Below are positions 7,631 through 16,966 of a DNA stretch of 64,000 nucleotides, one piece after another (within the stretch, counting starts at the first letter, position 1; each line of letters starts with the position of its first letter). The translations under genes were made by a program, and so were the position numbers. Source of the DNA: Pacificispira sp965223125 (GTDB lineage: Bacteria; Pseudomonadota; Alphaproteobacteria; UBA8366; Aestuariispiraceae); NCBI GenBank assembly GCA_965223125.1, contig OZ244984.1:2480001-2544000 (forward strand), read 5' to 3'. A model generated the notes under the pieces. That model worked only from the letters and a program-made list of their open reading frames with translations, searched no databases and was not told the origin of the DNA.

Positions 7631-8995
7631 TCAGGCCTCCAGGATATCGACGGTCTGGGAAATGCAGGATCGCGGGATCAGCGTCGGCCAGACACCATAG
7701 ACAGGACGCGGTTTCATCGGCGTTCCAAAGGACGTTCCGCCCGGTCCCATGATCCAGAGCTGGGTGCAGGCGCGGCGGATTTTCTCCGCCTCGGCCCGGC
7801 TTTCGGTATGAACCGCCACCCGAAGGCCGACTTCCGCCGGCTCGTAATCTGGCATCGGAGAGGCTGGCCCATGCAGCATGTTCACCCCGACCAGATCGAA
7901 ATGGATCGCATTCGCCTTCAGACCCAGACGCTCGAAGCGTTCGCCCAGGGTCTGGCGGGCTTTCTCCGCCCGCTCCAGCGCATGCGGCCAGGGGAAGAAA
8001 AGAATCCCCTCGCCGATCCAGCCATCCTCGTATCCGACAACAAGTTTCAGCGTATCGGGTTGTCCGCTGCCGCCCATTTCCGACAGCCGCACCCTGTCTC
8101 CACCCAGATCCTCGATCCGGACCTTGCAGAAATCCGCAACTCCGTCAGGCATCAGATAGCGCGAGGGATCGCCGATTTCATAGACCAGATGCTCCTTGAC
8201 GGTAAAGGCATCGACCTTGCCACCGGTGCCCGGAAGTTTTGTTATGACCGCCGTGCCGTCGGGATCGAACTCGACAATGGGAAAGCCGACATGGCCCATT
8301 TCCGGCATGTCGGCAAAGCGGGACGACATCCCGCCCGTCGTGGCCGCGGCGCATTCCACGACATGGCCGACGGTGATTGCAGCGGCGATGCGATCCGTAT
8401 CGGCATCCCCGTAAGACCAGCCGAATTCATGCATCACCGGTCCGACATAAAGCGCGTTGTCCGATACCCGTCCAGCAATCACCACATCCGCACCCTGTTG
8501 AAGCGCCGAGACGATGCCGGAACTGTCGGTATAGACATTGGCCGATACAATGCGGTTACGCATGGCGGACAGATCGGTTTCCCCGGTATCCATATTGGTG
8601 AGGTCGTGCCCGGCGGAAAGCAGAGCGTCGAGGCCGGGCATCATGTCGTCACCCTCGACCACCGCGATTCGCAATCCCTTCAGGCCCAGTTCACGGGCCA
8701 GGTCGCGTACCCGTTCGGCCCCGGCGCGCGGATTGGCCCCACCGCCATTGCAGATGATACGGGTCGATGCCTTCCGGGCGAGGGGCAGCAAATCACGCAT
8801 ATGCACCGTCAGATCGGGGATATAACCCGTCGACGGGTCCTTCAGCCGCTGGCGCTGCAACAGTGCCATGGTCAGCTCCGCGAGATAGTCCATCGAAAGG
8901 TAATCGAGTTCCCCGCGTTCCAGCAGTTCCACAGCCGGGTCGAGAGCATCGCCCCAGAAGCCGGATCCCGATCCCAAGCGCACCTGTTTCTTCAT
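7631..8995 (-). CDS. AtuA-family protein, large N-terminal domain (DUF1446)
   Basis: A 454-aa protein of the DUF1446/AtuA family, recognised from LGSGSGFWGD near the start, ICNGGGANPRAGAERVRDLA, ADVVIAGRVSDNALYVGP and HVVECAAATTGGMSS. In terpene-utilising pseudomonads AtuA is part of the geranyl-CoA pathway but its reaction is unproven. This version lacks the C-terminal domain, which the next gene supplies. The promoter region (8996-9246) is shared with the divergent enoyl-CoA hydratase operon and contains the best copy of the island's operator motif. No geranyl-CoA carboxylase gene is present in the window, so the substrate need not be a terpene. Confidence 0.85.
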   Translation of the reverse strand: MKKQVRLGSGSGFWGDALDPAVELLERGELDYLSMDYLAELTMALLQRQRLKDPSTGYIPDLTVHMRDLLPLARKASTRIICNGGGANPRAGAERVRDLARELGLKGLRIAVVEGDDMMPGLDALLSAGHDLTNMDTGETDLSAMRNRIVSANVYTDSSGIVSALQQGADVVIAGRVSDNALYVGPVMHEFGWSYGDADTDRIAAAITVGHVVECAAATTGGMSSRFADMPEMGHVGFPIVEFDPDGTAVITKLPGTGGKVDAFTVKEHLVYEIGDPSRYLMPDGVADFCKVRIEDLGGDRVRLSEMGGSGQPDTLKLVVGYEDGWIGEGILFFPWPHALERAEKARQTLGERFERLGLKANAIHFDLVGVNMLHGPASPMPDYEPAEVGLRVAVHTESRAEAEKIRRACTQLWIMGPGGTSFGTPMKPRPVYGVWPTLIPRSCISQTVDILEA

Positions 8996-9115
8996 TCAAA
9001 GCTCCTGACTGTCCCGCAACCAACCGATGGTAACCCTGGTCGATGGTTCCAAGGGTCACCTTCTCAGTTCAAATTTGCCCGGACAGGAGTGGTTGTCAAT
9101 AATTTTTCGAAAATG

Positions 9116-9134
9116 AATTCCGCAAGATGGAATT
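9116..9134. promoter_or_regulatory. Operator-like motif, site 2 of 4 (best copy)
   Basis: AATTCCGCAAGATGGAATT is an inverted repeat with arms AATTCC and GGAATT around GCAAGAT. It lies in the divergent promoter between the AtuA-family gene and the enoyl-CoA hydratase gene. Closely similar sequences occur at 5145, 16038 and 22620. The TTCCG.../...GGAA symmetry is of the kind bound by IclR-family regulators, two of which are encoded in the island. Confidence 0.7.
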
Positions 9135-9246
9135 TTTGATTGACCCGAAATTTCGTCATGCATAAGCTGAAAGCATGGCGGTGACGGTGTCGATCCGCCT
9201 GGAATTCCATGGGCATGATCCATGGATACGGGAGGAACCATCGGCC

Positions 9247-10029
9247 ATGATCTCGCAAGAGTCGGTCCTGATCAGTATTGACGACGGCATCGCCCGCGTC
9301 ACCCTGAACCGTCCTGATCGGCGCAATGCGATCAGTATTGCCACAGGCAATGCATTAAGCGTCATCTGGGACCAGGTTGCGGGTGATGATACTGTACGGG
9401 TCATCGTTTTGGACGCAGTTGACTGCGGGTCCTTCTGTGCCGGAATGGACTTGAAGGAGATGGCGGAGTTGCGCGCGCGGGGGGATGACATTCTATCCCA
9501 CATGCGCGATCCGTTCCAGATGCGCATGCGTTCCATCGGCAAGCCAATTATTGCGGCTTTGGTCGGGCATGCGATGGGTGCGGGGATGCTGCTGGCGATG
9601 CATGCCGATATTCGCATCGGTCTCAAGGGTGCGAAGGCTTCCATTCCCGAGGTCCGGCACGGACGGGGTACATCCTGGATGGTGCCATTGCTCTGGATGA
9701 TTCCTCAGCCGATCCTGTCGGAAATGGCGATGACGGGCAGCCCGGTTCCTCTGGATCTGTTGGCGCATCATGGATTCATCAACCATATCGAGGATACGAC
9801 GGATGCAGTGCGTGCCCGTGCCGGCCAAATAGCTGCAACGATTGCCAGGAATGCGCCGCTGTCGGTGCGGGCGGCCAAGGCGAGCCTGGCGGCGGGAATG
9901 GACCTTGGCTGTGCCACAGGTCTTGCCAGAGCAGAGGAATTGCATCGGGTTGTCTATGCCAGTCAGGATGCACGGGAAGGGCCTATGGCCTTTGCCGAGG
10001 GACGGCAACCGGTCTGGACAGGAACCTAA
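9247..10029 (+). CDS. Enoyl-CoA hydratase/isomerase family protein (paralogue 1)
   Basis: A 260-aa crotonase-fold protein. Motifs: VTLNRPDRRNAIS, CAGMDLKEMAEL (oxyanion hole), GHAMGAGMLLAMHADIRIG and a distinctive IPEVRHGRGTSWMVPLLW in place of the usual E-x-x-LG-x-x-PGxG stretch. Start at ATG 9247, preceded by a GGAGG sequence; an upstream in-frame ATG at 9175 would put the start inside the promoter region. It heads a rightward operon with a MaoC hydratase, an acyl-CoA dehydrogenase and an Old Yellow Enzyme. It is clearly paralogous to the gene at 16122, sharing the unusual RGRG...W.VPLLW...PQP segment. Confidence 0.85.
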   Translation: MISQESVLISIDDGIARVTLNRPDRRNAISIATGNALSVIWDQVAGDDTVRVIVLDAVDCGSFCAGMDLKEMAELRARGDDILSHMRDPFQMRMRSIGKPIIAALVGHAMGAGMLLAMHADIRIGLKGAKASIPEVRHGRGTSWMVPLLWMIPQPILSEMAMTGSPVPLDLLAHHGFINHIEDTTDAVRARAGQIAATIARNAPLSVRAAKASLAAGMDLGCATGLARAEELHRVVYASQDAREGPMAFAEGRQPVWTGT

Positions 10030-10072
10030 AATCCATTGGCACACAAACCATACGGACAAAGAAGAGGCGAAT

Positions 10073-10558
10073 ATGATCGATCAACCCTTCCCGGAACTTG
10101 CCATCGGGGCTGTGAAGACCTCCCGTGGGAGGACGCTGACGGAAACCGATGTCGTCAACTTCTGCATGCTGACGGGCAACTGGCTGGAAATCCATTCCAA
10201 TGTCGAATTCGCCAAGGTCGCGCTCTATGGCGAAAGATTGGTCCAGGGCTCGCTGGTTTTCTCTATCGTCAATGCCCTGATCCCCTTCGACTCGTCGGTC
10301 GTCGAAGCCTTCTACGGCATCGACAGGCTGCGGTTCCTGAAACCGAGCTTTATCGGCGATACAGTCTGGGCACGATCCGAAATCACCGCGCTGAAGCCGA
10401 AAGAGAACGGGGCCGGGGTCGCAACATCCATCCTGCAAGGCATCAACCAGCGCCGGGAGATCATCCTGCGCTGTGAGTTCCATCTGCTGATCCGGGCGGA
10501 ACGGTTGAAACCCGCCAGCAGCAATCCCTTTGAATCCGAGGAGTCTCCGACATCATGA
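10073..10558 (+). CDS. MaoC-like acyl-CoA hydratase
   Basis: A 161-aa hot-dog-fold protein of the MaoC dehydratase family: ltETDVVNFCMLTGNW with the hydratase-motif Asp and Asn, YGERLVQGSLVFSIVNALIP, and IDRLRFLKPSFIGDTVWARSEI. Start at the ATG after GAAGAGGCG. It adds water to an enoyl-CoA and may act alongside the crotonase-type hydratase on the opposite stereoisomer or on a different intermediate. The stop overlaps the next ATG (ATGA), indicating coupled translation with the acyl-CoA dehydrogenase. Confidence 0.85.
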   Translation: MIDQPFPELAIGAVKTSRGRTLTETDVVNFCMLTGNWLEIHSNVEFAKVALYGERLVQGSLVFSIVNALIPFDSSVVEAFYGIDRLRFLKPSFIGDTVWARSEITALKPKENGAGVATSILQGINQRREIILRCEFHLLIRAERLKPASSNPFESEESPTS

Positions 10559-11697
10559 ATTTTCTGAGCAGCGAGCAGACCGCCTGGCGCGAAACCGTCG
10601 ACCGTTTCATGGAAAAGGAAATTACCCGCGAGTATATCCGCGAGCACGATATCGAACGCGCCTATCCCTATTCCGCCTATGAACGGATTGCGGCGGAAGG
10701 CTGGCTGCGCCTACTGATACCCGAGGAGTTCGGGGGCTTCGGAGGAGATATTTTCGACTATGCGCTGATGTGCGAGGGGTTGGGGAAATTCGGCTTCGAC
10801 TTCGCGACCACGGTGCTGGTACCGACCTTCACGGCGATGAACATCGTCAAATTCGGCAATGATGCGCAGAAGGATGCCTATCTGGAACCCTTCATGTCCG
10901 GGAAGATACGGTTCTCGATCTCGATCTCGGAACCCTCGGCCGGGTCCGATGCGGCCTCCACCAAAACCCGCGCCCGGCGTGAGGGCGATTACTACGTGGT
11001 CAAGGGTCAGAAGCTCTGGTGCAGCGGAGCCGCAGCACGCGATGTGGTCATCGCGATGCTGGTCCGCACGGATGCCGAGGTTGCGAAACACAAGGGGCTG
11101 TCGGTTCTGCTGATCCCGAATGACACGGCGGGACTGGATATCCGCAAGCTGCCGACTCTGGCGCGGCGCGCGACCGGGACGACGGAGATTTTCGTCGATG
11201 ACGTCACGGTGCCTGCGGCTAACCTGCTGGGTGATCCGGGGCAGGGGTGGGAGATCATCACCGATCATCTGGAACTGGAGCGGATCGCCGTTTCGGCCGC
11301 CTATGTTGGGAATGCCCAGACCGCCGTTGACGATGCCCTGACCTATGCGCATCAGCGCGAGCAGTTTGATCAGCCGATCTTCGACTTCCAGGTCATCCGC
11401 CACATGCTGGCCGATATGCAGACCCAGGTCGATGCGGCCCGTCTGCTGGTCTATCGCGCCGCCGAACTGGCCGCGCGGGGAGAAGTCTGCGCCAAGGAGG
11501 TGGCAATGGCGAAGCTGTTCTCCTCCGAAACGCTGCAAACCGTTTCCCGCATGGGGATGCAGATCCTCGGTGGTCATTCGATGCTGCCGGAAGCGGATAT
11601 GGAACGTTACTTCCGGGAGGGCATGCAATGCACGATCGGGGGCGGAACCTCTCAGATCCACCGAACAATCATCAGCAAGGCGATGCGGCAGCGCTGA
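10555..11697 (+). CDS. Acyl-CoA dehydrogenase (isovaleryl-CoA-type active site)
   Basis: A 380-aa acyl-CoA dehydrogenase with ISISEPSAGSDAAST, GQKLWCSGAAARD, and the C-terminal MQILGGHSMLPEADMERYFRE. The MCAD-type catalytic Glu is replaced by Gly (IGGGTSQIHRT), but LELERIAVSAAYVG has a Glu where isovaleryl-CoA and long-chain dehydrogenases carry their base. This suggests a branched or bulky acyl-CoA substrate, unlike the dehydrogenase at 6152. It is translationally coupled to the MaoC gene before it, and one base separates its stop from the next ATG. Confidence 0.88.
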   Translation: MNFLSSEQTAWRETVDRFMEKEITREYIREHDIERAYPYSAYERIAAEGWLRLLIPEEFGGFGGDIFDYALMCEGLGKFGFDFATTVLVPTFTAMNIVKFGNDAQKDAYLEPFMSGKIRFSISISEPSAGSDAASTKTRARREGDYYVVKGQKLWCSGAAARDVVIAMLVRTDAEVAKHKGLSVLLIPNDTAGLDIRKLPTLARRATGTTEIFVDDVTVPAANLLGDPGQGWEIITDHLELERIAVSAAYVGNAQTAVDDALTYAHQREQFDQPIFDFQVIRHMLADMQTQVDAARLLVYRAAELAARGEVCAKEVAMAKLFSSETLQTVSRMGMQILGGHSMLPEADMERYFREGMQCTIGGGTSQIHRTIISKAMRQR

Positions 11698-11698
11698 T

Positions 11699-12796
11699 AT
11701 GGCAATCCTGTTCGAACCGCTGAGCCTGCGCGGCCTGACGCTGGCAAACCGTGTTGTCGTATCGCCGATGCAGACCTATTCAGCGGGGCCGGATGGTATG
11801 CCGTCTGCCTGGCATCGCGGTCACCTGTCGCGGTTTGCCCTGGGCGGCGCGGGTCTGGTGATGGTCGAGGCAACGGCGGTTTTGCCGGAGGGGCGGTCCA
11901 CGGTCGCCGACCTCGGCTTCTGGCAGGACGAACAGGAAGCTGCCTTTGCAGAACTGGCTGCTGCCGTTCATGCCTGCGGCGCGCCTATCGGGCTGCAATT
12001 GCAGCATGCCGGGCGCAAGGCCGGGACGACCGCGCCATGGGACGGGTTTCAGGCAGACACTCTGCAACCGGGCATGACGGTGGTTGGCCCGACTGACGAC
12101 AGCGTTCCGGGCGGTCATGAACCGACACCCCTCACAGAGGCCGATATGGATCGGTTGGTCGAGGCCTATCGTGCTGCAGCCTGCCGTGCCAACCGGGCAG
12201 GGTTTGACCTGATCGAAATTCATATGGCCCATGGCTATCTGCTACACAGCTTTCTCTCCCCCCTCGCCAATCAGCGGCAGGACCGGTATGGCGGATCACT
12301 GGCGAACCGGATGCGGTTTCCGCTCCGTGTGGTGGAGGCCGTGCGGGAGGTTTGGCCTGCGGACAAGCCGCTATCCTGTCGGATATCCTGTGTCGATGGT
12401 GTGGGGATCGGCTGGGGGATAGCGGACTCACAGATGCTGGTATTAGCGCTGTTGGTGCTGGGGGTCGATCTGATCGATTGTTCATCCGGCGGGATGATCC
12501 TGCCGCGCCGGGAAATGCTGGTGCCACGCGGACCGGGCTTTCAGGTCACCTTCGCCCGGACATTAAGGGAATCGACCGGCGCGACCGTGATGGCCGTTGG
12601 TGGGATTACCGAGGCCCAGCAGGCCGATGCGATCCTGACTAAAGGTGATGCCGATCTGGTCGCCATCGGCCGCGAGATGATGGTCGATCCGAACTGGGCG
12701 CTGCGAGCGGCCAATACTCTGGAAGACAAGTCGGGTTGGGCGCGCTGGCCGGTTCCGTTCGGATGGTGGCTGGCCCGGCGCGACCGGTCTCGATAG
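11699..12796 (+). CDS. Old Yellow Enzyme-family NADH:flavin oxidoreductase
   Basis: A 365-aa FMN-dependent ene-reductase barrel. It shows LFEPLSLRGLTLANRVVVSP at the start, QLQHAGRKAG, the substrate-binding His pair in EIHMAHGYLLHSFLSPLANQR, DRYGGSLANRMRFPL, and GGITEAQQAD...VAIGREMMVDP for phosphate binding. The layout fits the YqjM/XenA class. In the operon it could reduce an enone or act as a dienoyl-CoA reductase-like step after the acyl-CoA dehydrogenase. The start is one base after the preceding stop. It converges on the TRAP permease gene. Confidence 0.88.
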   Translation: MAILFEPLSLRGLTLANRVVVSPMQTYSAGPDGMPSAWHRGHLSRFALGGAGLVMVEATAVLPEGRSTVADLGFWQDEQEAAFAELAAAVHACGAPIGLQLQHAGRKAGTTAPWDGFQADTLQPGMTVVGPTDDSVPGGHEPTPLTEADMDRLVEAYRAAACRANRAGFDLIEIHMAHGYLLHSFLSPLANQRQDRYGGSLANRMRFPLRVVEAVREVWPADKPLSCRISCVDGVGIGWGIADSQMLVLALLVLGVDLIDCSSGGMILPRREMLVPRGPGFQVTFARTLRESTGATVMAVGGITEAQQADAILTKGDADLVAIGREMMVDPNWALRAANTLEDKSGWARWPVPFGWWLARRDRSR

Positions 12797-12811
12797 AACC
12801 GTTACCCAACC

Positions 12812-14773
12812 CTATCCCGCAGCCTGAACAGTCTGACGTCGCCCCTGCCAATAGCTGATCGCGGCAAGGGTGCAGAGCAGCAATGCACCGGCAAGGTCGC
12901 TCCATGGTGCAGCATAGAACAGCAGTGCGGCCACACCATAGAGCGGCACGCGCATGATCCAGCCCAGGCGGCTGAACAGGTAGCCGGAGGAGGCGGCGGC
13001 TATCGACATCACAGCCACGGCAGCGATCCCGAAATCATAGAGAATATCCATCAACGATCCTTCCATCAGAATGCCGGGCCGGTAGATGAATAGGAACGGG
13101 ATGACATAGAGCGCGATAGCAAGCACGATCGCATGCCCGGAAACCCGCCAGAAATTGACATTGGCAACCGACGCGGCGGCAAAGACACTGGCACAGACCG
13201 GTGGCGTGATGGCGGACAGGATTGCATAATAGAAGACGAAGAGATGGGCATTCAGGTCGGGAATGCCGAGATTGATGATGATCGGGGCCGCAATTGCTGA
13301 CGCCAGGATATAGGACGCGGTGGTCGGGACATCCATGCCAAGCAGGATCGACAGGATGGCCGTCAGAATGAGAACCAGCACCAGATTCGCACCGGACATC
13401 GACAGGATGACGCTGGAGACCTTTACCCCCGCGCCGGTCGCGGTCAGCACCTTCACGACGATTGCGGCACAGGCCAGCAGGACCGCGATCATCGCAATCG
13501 CCCGTCCGGCCTTGAACAGGCCATCCAGGATCTGTCCGCCGAGTTCCTGATAGACCGGCAGCAGCCCGGCTACACCTTCCTCGTTCAGGCATTTCAGGGT
13601 GCGCAGGAAAAGCAGGCTCGACAACAGCATCGCGACAGCCGCCGCACCGGCCAATGTCGGGGTGAAATCCAGCACCAGCAACGCGATCAGCGTGCCGATG
13701 GGCAGATACATTGGCAGCGCGGTATAGGGTTCAACCAGTTCGCGCCAGGCTGGAAGTTCGTGCCGTTCCAGCGGGCGTATGTCCATGCGCCGCGCGCGAA
13801 AGCCGACACTGAACCACAGGGTCATGAAGTAGAGTATCGCGGGCAGCAATGCTGCCGCCGCAATCTGCGAATAGGGGATGCCCAACATCTCCGCCATGAT
13901 GAAGGCACCGGCCCCCATGACCGGCGGCATGATCTGTCCGCCTGCGGAGGCAACGGCCTCGATCGCGGCGGCATAGCTGGTTTTGTAGCCCGCCCGTTTC
14001 ATGGCCGGAATGGTGACAGGGCCCATTGCCATCACATTGGCGACGGCGGAACCGGTGACGGTGCCGAACAGGGCGGAGGAGGCGGTGCAGACCTTGGCCT
14101 GTCCGCCATGGCTACGCCCGGCAATCAGGGTTGCCAGCTTGATAAAGATTTCGGTCGCTCCGGTGCTCAGAAGTAGGGCGCCGAGGACGATGAAGATCGC
14201 GATCACCCGCGTCCCCATATCGGTCATGTACCCGAACAGTGTTTCGGTGGAGGCGTAATAGGTCTCCACCATCGTCAGGAAGGATACGCGCGGCGGCTGC
14301 CACGGGCCGGAAATCGCATTATGGCCGAAGTAATAATAGGCAAGGCCAATGATCGCCAGCAGTGGCAGGAACCAGCCTATCGTCCGGCGTCCGCCTTCCA
14401 ATACCAATGCGATGGCGATGGCCCCGAAGATCAGGTCCAGCGAGGTCAGATCGACCATGAACAGGGAAATACGGGAATTGCTGAACGCGATATGCAGGCA
14501 GACCGCATAACCCAGAAGGGAAAGACCGATATTCAGCCAGAAAAGGCCACGGCCTTTCCCCTCCTGTAATTGGGTCACGGCGGTTATCAGAAAGATCGAC
14601 CCCAGACCGAAGCCCAGAAACAGGCTGCGCTGGATCAGCGGTTCCATCATGCCGGTGAAGGCCGTTACGACCAGAAACACGGCATAGCCGATCAACACGA
14701 TCCAAAGGACCCGCCCGACCCAGGAAATGGGTCGGTCGGAAGAAGTCTGTTCGACCATTTCTGATGCTTTCAT
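12812..14773 (-). CDS. TRAP transporter fused permease (DctQM-type, TAXI-associated)
   Basis: A 653-aa polytopic membrane protein with about 16-18 hydrophobic segments. The N-terminal part corresponds to the small DctQ-like subunit, followed by a DctM-like domain with FGTVTGSAVANVMAMGPVTIPAMKR, ASAGGQIMPPVMGAGAFIMAE and a second inverted-repeat half with LGMDVPTTASYILASAI. This is the 4TM/12TM fusion found with TAXI-type binding proteins. The TAXI gene lies 36 bases upstream, so the two form one sodium-dependent, binding-protein-dependent uptake system for an organic acid, presumably the island's substrate. Confidence 0.92.
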   Translation of the reverse strand: MKASEMVEQTSSDRPISWVGRVLWIVLIGYAVFLVVTAFTGMMEPLIQRSLFLGFGLGSIFLITAVTQLQEGKGRGLFWLNIGLSLLGYAVCLHIAFSNSRISLFMVDLTSLDLIFGAIAIALVLEGGRRTIGWFLPLLAIIGLAYYYFGHNAISGPWQPPRVSFLTMVETYYASTETLFGYMTDMGTRVIAIFIVLGALLLSTGATEIFIKLATLIAGRSHGGQAKVCTASSALFGTVTGSAVANVMAMGPVTIPAMKRAGYKTSYAAAIEAVASAGGQIMPPVMGAGAFIMAEMLGIPYSQIAAAALLPAILYFMTLWFSVGFRARRMDIRPLERHELPAWRELVEPYTALPMYLPIGTLIALLVLDFTPTLAGAAAVAMLLSSLLFLRTLKCLNEEGVAGLLPVYQELGGQILDGLFKAGRAIAMIAVLLACAAIVVKVLTATGAGVKVSSVILSMSGANLVLVLILTAILSILLGMDVPTTASYILASAIAAPIIINLGIPDLNAHLFVFYYAILSAITPPVCASVFAAASVANVNFWRVSGHAIVLAIALYVIPFLFIYRPGILMEGSLMDILYDFGIAAVAVMSIAAASSGYLFSRLGWIMRVPLYGVAALLFYAAPWSDLAGALLLCTLAAISYWQGRRQTVQAAG

Positions 14774-14809
14774 TCTTGATTCAACAGGGGAACAGGATTT
14801 CCTTGCGGA

Positions 14810-15778
14810 TCACTCGGCGGATTTCCAATAGGACATCGCACCCGGATGAACCGCAATCCCGATTCCCTCGGTCGCCAGGATGGACCCTTTGAAATCATAA
14901 CCGGCAAGTTGCGGCCAGACCTTGATCAGGTGGTCCTTCTGTTCGCCGATCGCCTGGGCGATCCCTTTCGCCGTTGCCTCGTCCATCAGTGACAGGCGGG
15001 TGGCATAAACGATGGGAACGGATGGCGTGCTGAATTCCGGATTGTCCTTGATGAAGCCCGCCGGAATGGTGATGAAATCGACGCCGGGAATGTTCTTGCG
15101 AACCAGTTCCTGCTGTTCCGGTGTGAAGCCGATGATCCGCATATCGACCGAGGTCATCAACTCCTGCAGCGTGGCATCGACACGGTCGGCGGCGGCATAT
15201 TTGCTGTAGCCGATCAACTGATTGTTTCGCACACCTTCTATCGCGTCCGTCACCGTGCCATAGGTGAAGCTCGGTTCGATCCCGAACAGCTTCAGGCTCT
15301 GGGTGATCAGCAACTCACCACCACTGCCGCGAATGCCGGGCGTAAAGTTCTTTCCGTCCAGGCCCTCCAGGCCGGTAATTCCGGAATCCGCGCGCACCGC
15401 CACGTTGATGATGGAATCGCTGTAGGGATACAGGGCGACAAGATCGTCAACAGCATTGCCTTCGAAGGAACCGGTTCCGGTACGGGCCTGCACGAAAACA
15501 TCCCCGGCAACCAGGCCGAGGTCGATTTCGCCGCGAACCAGACGCCGCACATTGTCGACGCTGGCACCGGTTTCGACCACGGTTACCGTGGTGCCGGGCA
15601 TACCGGCCTCAATCGCCTGCGACATGCCAACCGCAATCTGATAGTGGCTGGAGGTTGCATTCGTTGAGCCGAGGCTGAGCGTCTGGGCCTGTGCGGTGCC
15701 GACCGGCACGCCAAGCGTTGCAGCACCGAGCAGCAGGGCTGCCCCTGCCAACAGGGACTGACAGTTCTGAACTTTCAT
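14810..15778 (-). CDS. TAXI-family TRAP transporter solute-binding protein
   Basis: A 322-aa periplasmic binding protein. The signal peptide is clear: MKVQNCQ followed by a hydrophobic stretch ending GTAQAQ, then LSLGSTNATSSHYQIAVGMS, the typical TAXI mature start. The start at 15778 is chosen because it gives this signal peptide and has GGAGG 9 bases upstream; the longer reading to 16024 would cover the regulatory region. It delivers its ligand to the fused permease encoded next. TAXI ligands are mostly carboxylates such as C4-dicarboxylates or glutamate; this one's ligand is not known. Confidence 0.92.
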   Translation of the reverse strand: MKVQNCQSLLAGAALLLGAATLGVPVGTAQAQTLSLGSTNATSSHYQIAVGMSQAIEAGMPGTTVTVVETGASVDNVRRLVRGEIDLGLVAGDVFVQARTGTGSFEGNAVDDLVALYPYSDSIINVAVRADSGITGLEGLDGKNFTPGIRGSGGELLITQSLKLFGIEPSFTYGTVTDAIEGVRNNQLIGYSKYAAADRVDATLQELMTSVDMRIIGFTPEQQELVRKNIPGVDFITIPAGFIKDNPEFSTPSVPIVYATRLSLMDEATAKGIAQAIGEQKDHLIKVWPQLAGYDFKGSILATEGIGIAVHPGAMSYWKSAE

Positions 15779-16011
15779 GGATTCCTCCCAAGCATTGTCG
15801 CCGGACACGGTTGCCCGGCATCGTTGTTTGCAAAACCCGGGTGCCGATTCGGCGTTCCGGGACTCCCGATCAATCACTGGGATGTCCCATGCAACTGTCG
15901 GTTGCTGGTGATGGCTGTCTGTTGTCAAAATGCCCGAATATGCGCCCCGCACGGGGAAATACAATTCCGGTCGCCCTCTTTCCAGCACGGTCACGGTGGC
16001 ACAATTCCATT

Positions 16012-16056
16012 TTCTGCACAACAATTTTATGAAAATGAATTCCGCACAATGATTTT
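16012..16056. promoter_or_regulatory. Operator-like motifs, site 3 of 4, with a second half copy
   Basis: AATTCCGCACAATGATTTT (16038-16056) matches the site at 9116 in its left arm and spacer; the right arm is degenerate. A related stretch, TTCTGCACAACAATTTT (16012-16028), precedes it by 28 bases, aligning with TTCCGCACAATGATTTT at 16040. Both lie in the 343-base divergent gap (15779-16121) between the TAXI gene and the second enoyl-CoA hydratase. I see nothing else recognisable in the gap. Confidence 0.6.
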
Positions 16057-16121
16057 TTCATCTATGCTTCCACTCAGTTCAAAGGACCTGATGCAAATGA
16101 CTGGTGAAAGGATTTGATCCC

Positions 16122-16907
16122 ATGACTCCCGAAGACATCGTGCTGTTCGAAAATTCGAATGGCATAGCAATGATCACGCTGAACCGGCCCGAACGCCGTA
16201 ATGCCCTTTCCGTTGCCGCCGTGGAGCGTCTTTATTATCTTTGGGAGGAGATTGATGCCACGCCGGAGATACGGGTCGTGATCCTGACCGCCGCTTCTTG
16301 TGGTACCTTCTGTGCCGGGATGGACCTGAAGGAAGCCAGCGAGATCCGTGCTGAGCGGGGAGTGGATGTCCTCTCACTGTTGCGCGATCCGTTCCATGAG
16401 CGCATGCGCCGGGTGCGTGCGCCGATCATTGCGGCCATGACCGGACATTTTGCGGCGGGGGGCTTCATGCTGACGCTGAATGCGGATCTTCGGATCGGGG
16501 TCGCCGGAACCATGGGCGGAATAACGGAGGTAAAGCGCGGGCGTGGATCGCCCTGGGCGGTGCCGCTGCTCTGGCAGGTGCCGCAACCGGTTTTCATGGA
16601 AATGGTCCTGACCGGAGAATTGCAGTCGATTGAACGCCTGTACGATCTGGGCTTCGTCAATTATGTTGAGTCGAGCGCGTCTGCGGTGATGGACCGTGCC
16701 TGGGCGCTGGCCCGGATCATTCATGCAAATGCCCCGCTTTCCGTTGCTGCTGGCAAGAAATCGATCCTGCATGCGATGAGCGCTGGTTGTGAAGACGGGC
16801 TTGATGAAGCAAAACGCATATACGAACATGTCTATGCAAGCGAGGATGCGCAGGAGGGGCCGCTGGCTTTCGCTCAAAAGCGGGATCCGGTCTGGCGCGG
16901 GCGATAA
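16122..16907 (+). CDS. Enoyl-CoA hydratase/isomerase family protein (paralogue 2)
   Basis: A 261-aa crotonase-fold protein with ITLNRPERRNALS, CAGMDLKEASEI and GHFAAGGFMLTLNADLRIG, plus ITEVKRGRGSPWAVPLLW, the same unusual segment as the paralogue at 9247. The ATG at 16122 follows GAAAGGA; a GTG at 16104 is less likely. It stands alone behind an operator-like site shared with the TAXI-TRAP genes and is followed by the IclR gene after 59 bases. Two paralogues in one regulon suggest two similar hydration or ring-opening steps, or two substrate variants. Confidence 0.87.
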   Translation: MTPEDIVLFENSNGIAMITLNRPERRNALSVAAVERLYYLWEEIDATPEIRVVILTAASCGTFCAGMDLKEASEIRAERGVDVLSLLRDPFHERMRRVRAPIIAAMTGHFAAGGFMLTLNADLRIGVAGTMGGITEVKRGRGSPWAVPLLWQVPQPVFMEMVLTGELQSIERLYDLGFVNYVESSASAVMDRAWALARIIHANAPLSVAAGKKSILHAMSAGCEDGLDEAKRIYEHVYASEDAQEGPLAFAQKRDPVWRGR

Positions 16908-16966
16908 GTATCGTCGCCGATGCGAACTGAAGATGCGTAATTGACCTGTATTGGAACCTGTCGGGA

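Noticed and set aside
15779..16024. N-terminal extension of the TAXI protein to 16024
   Set aside because: It would cover the operator-like motifs and remove the clear signal peptide from the N-terminus.
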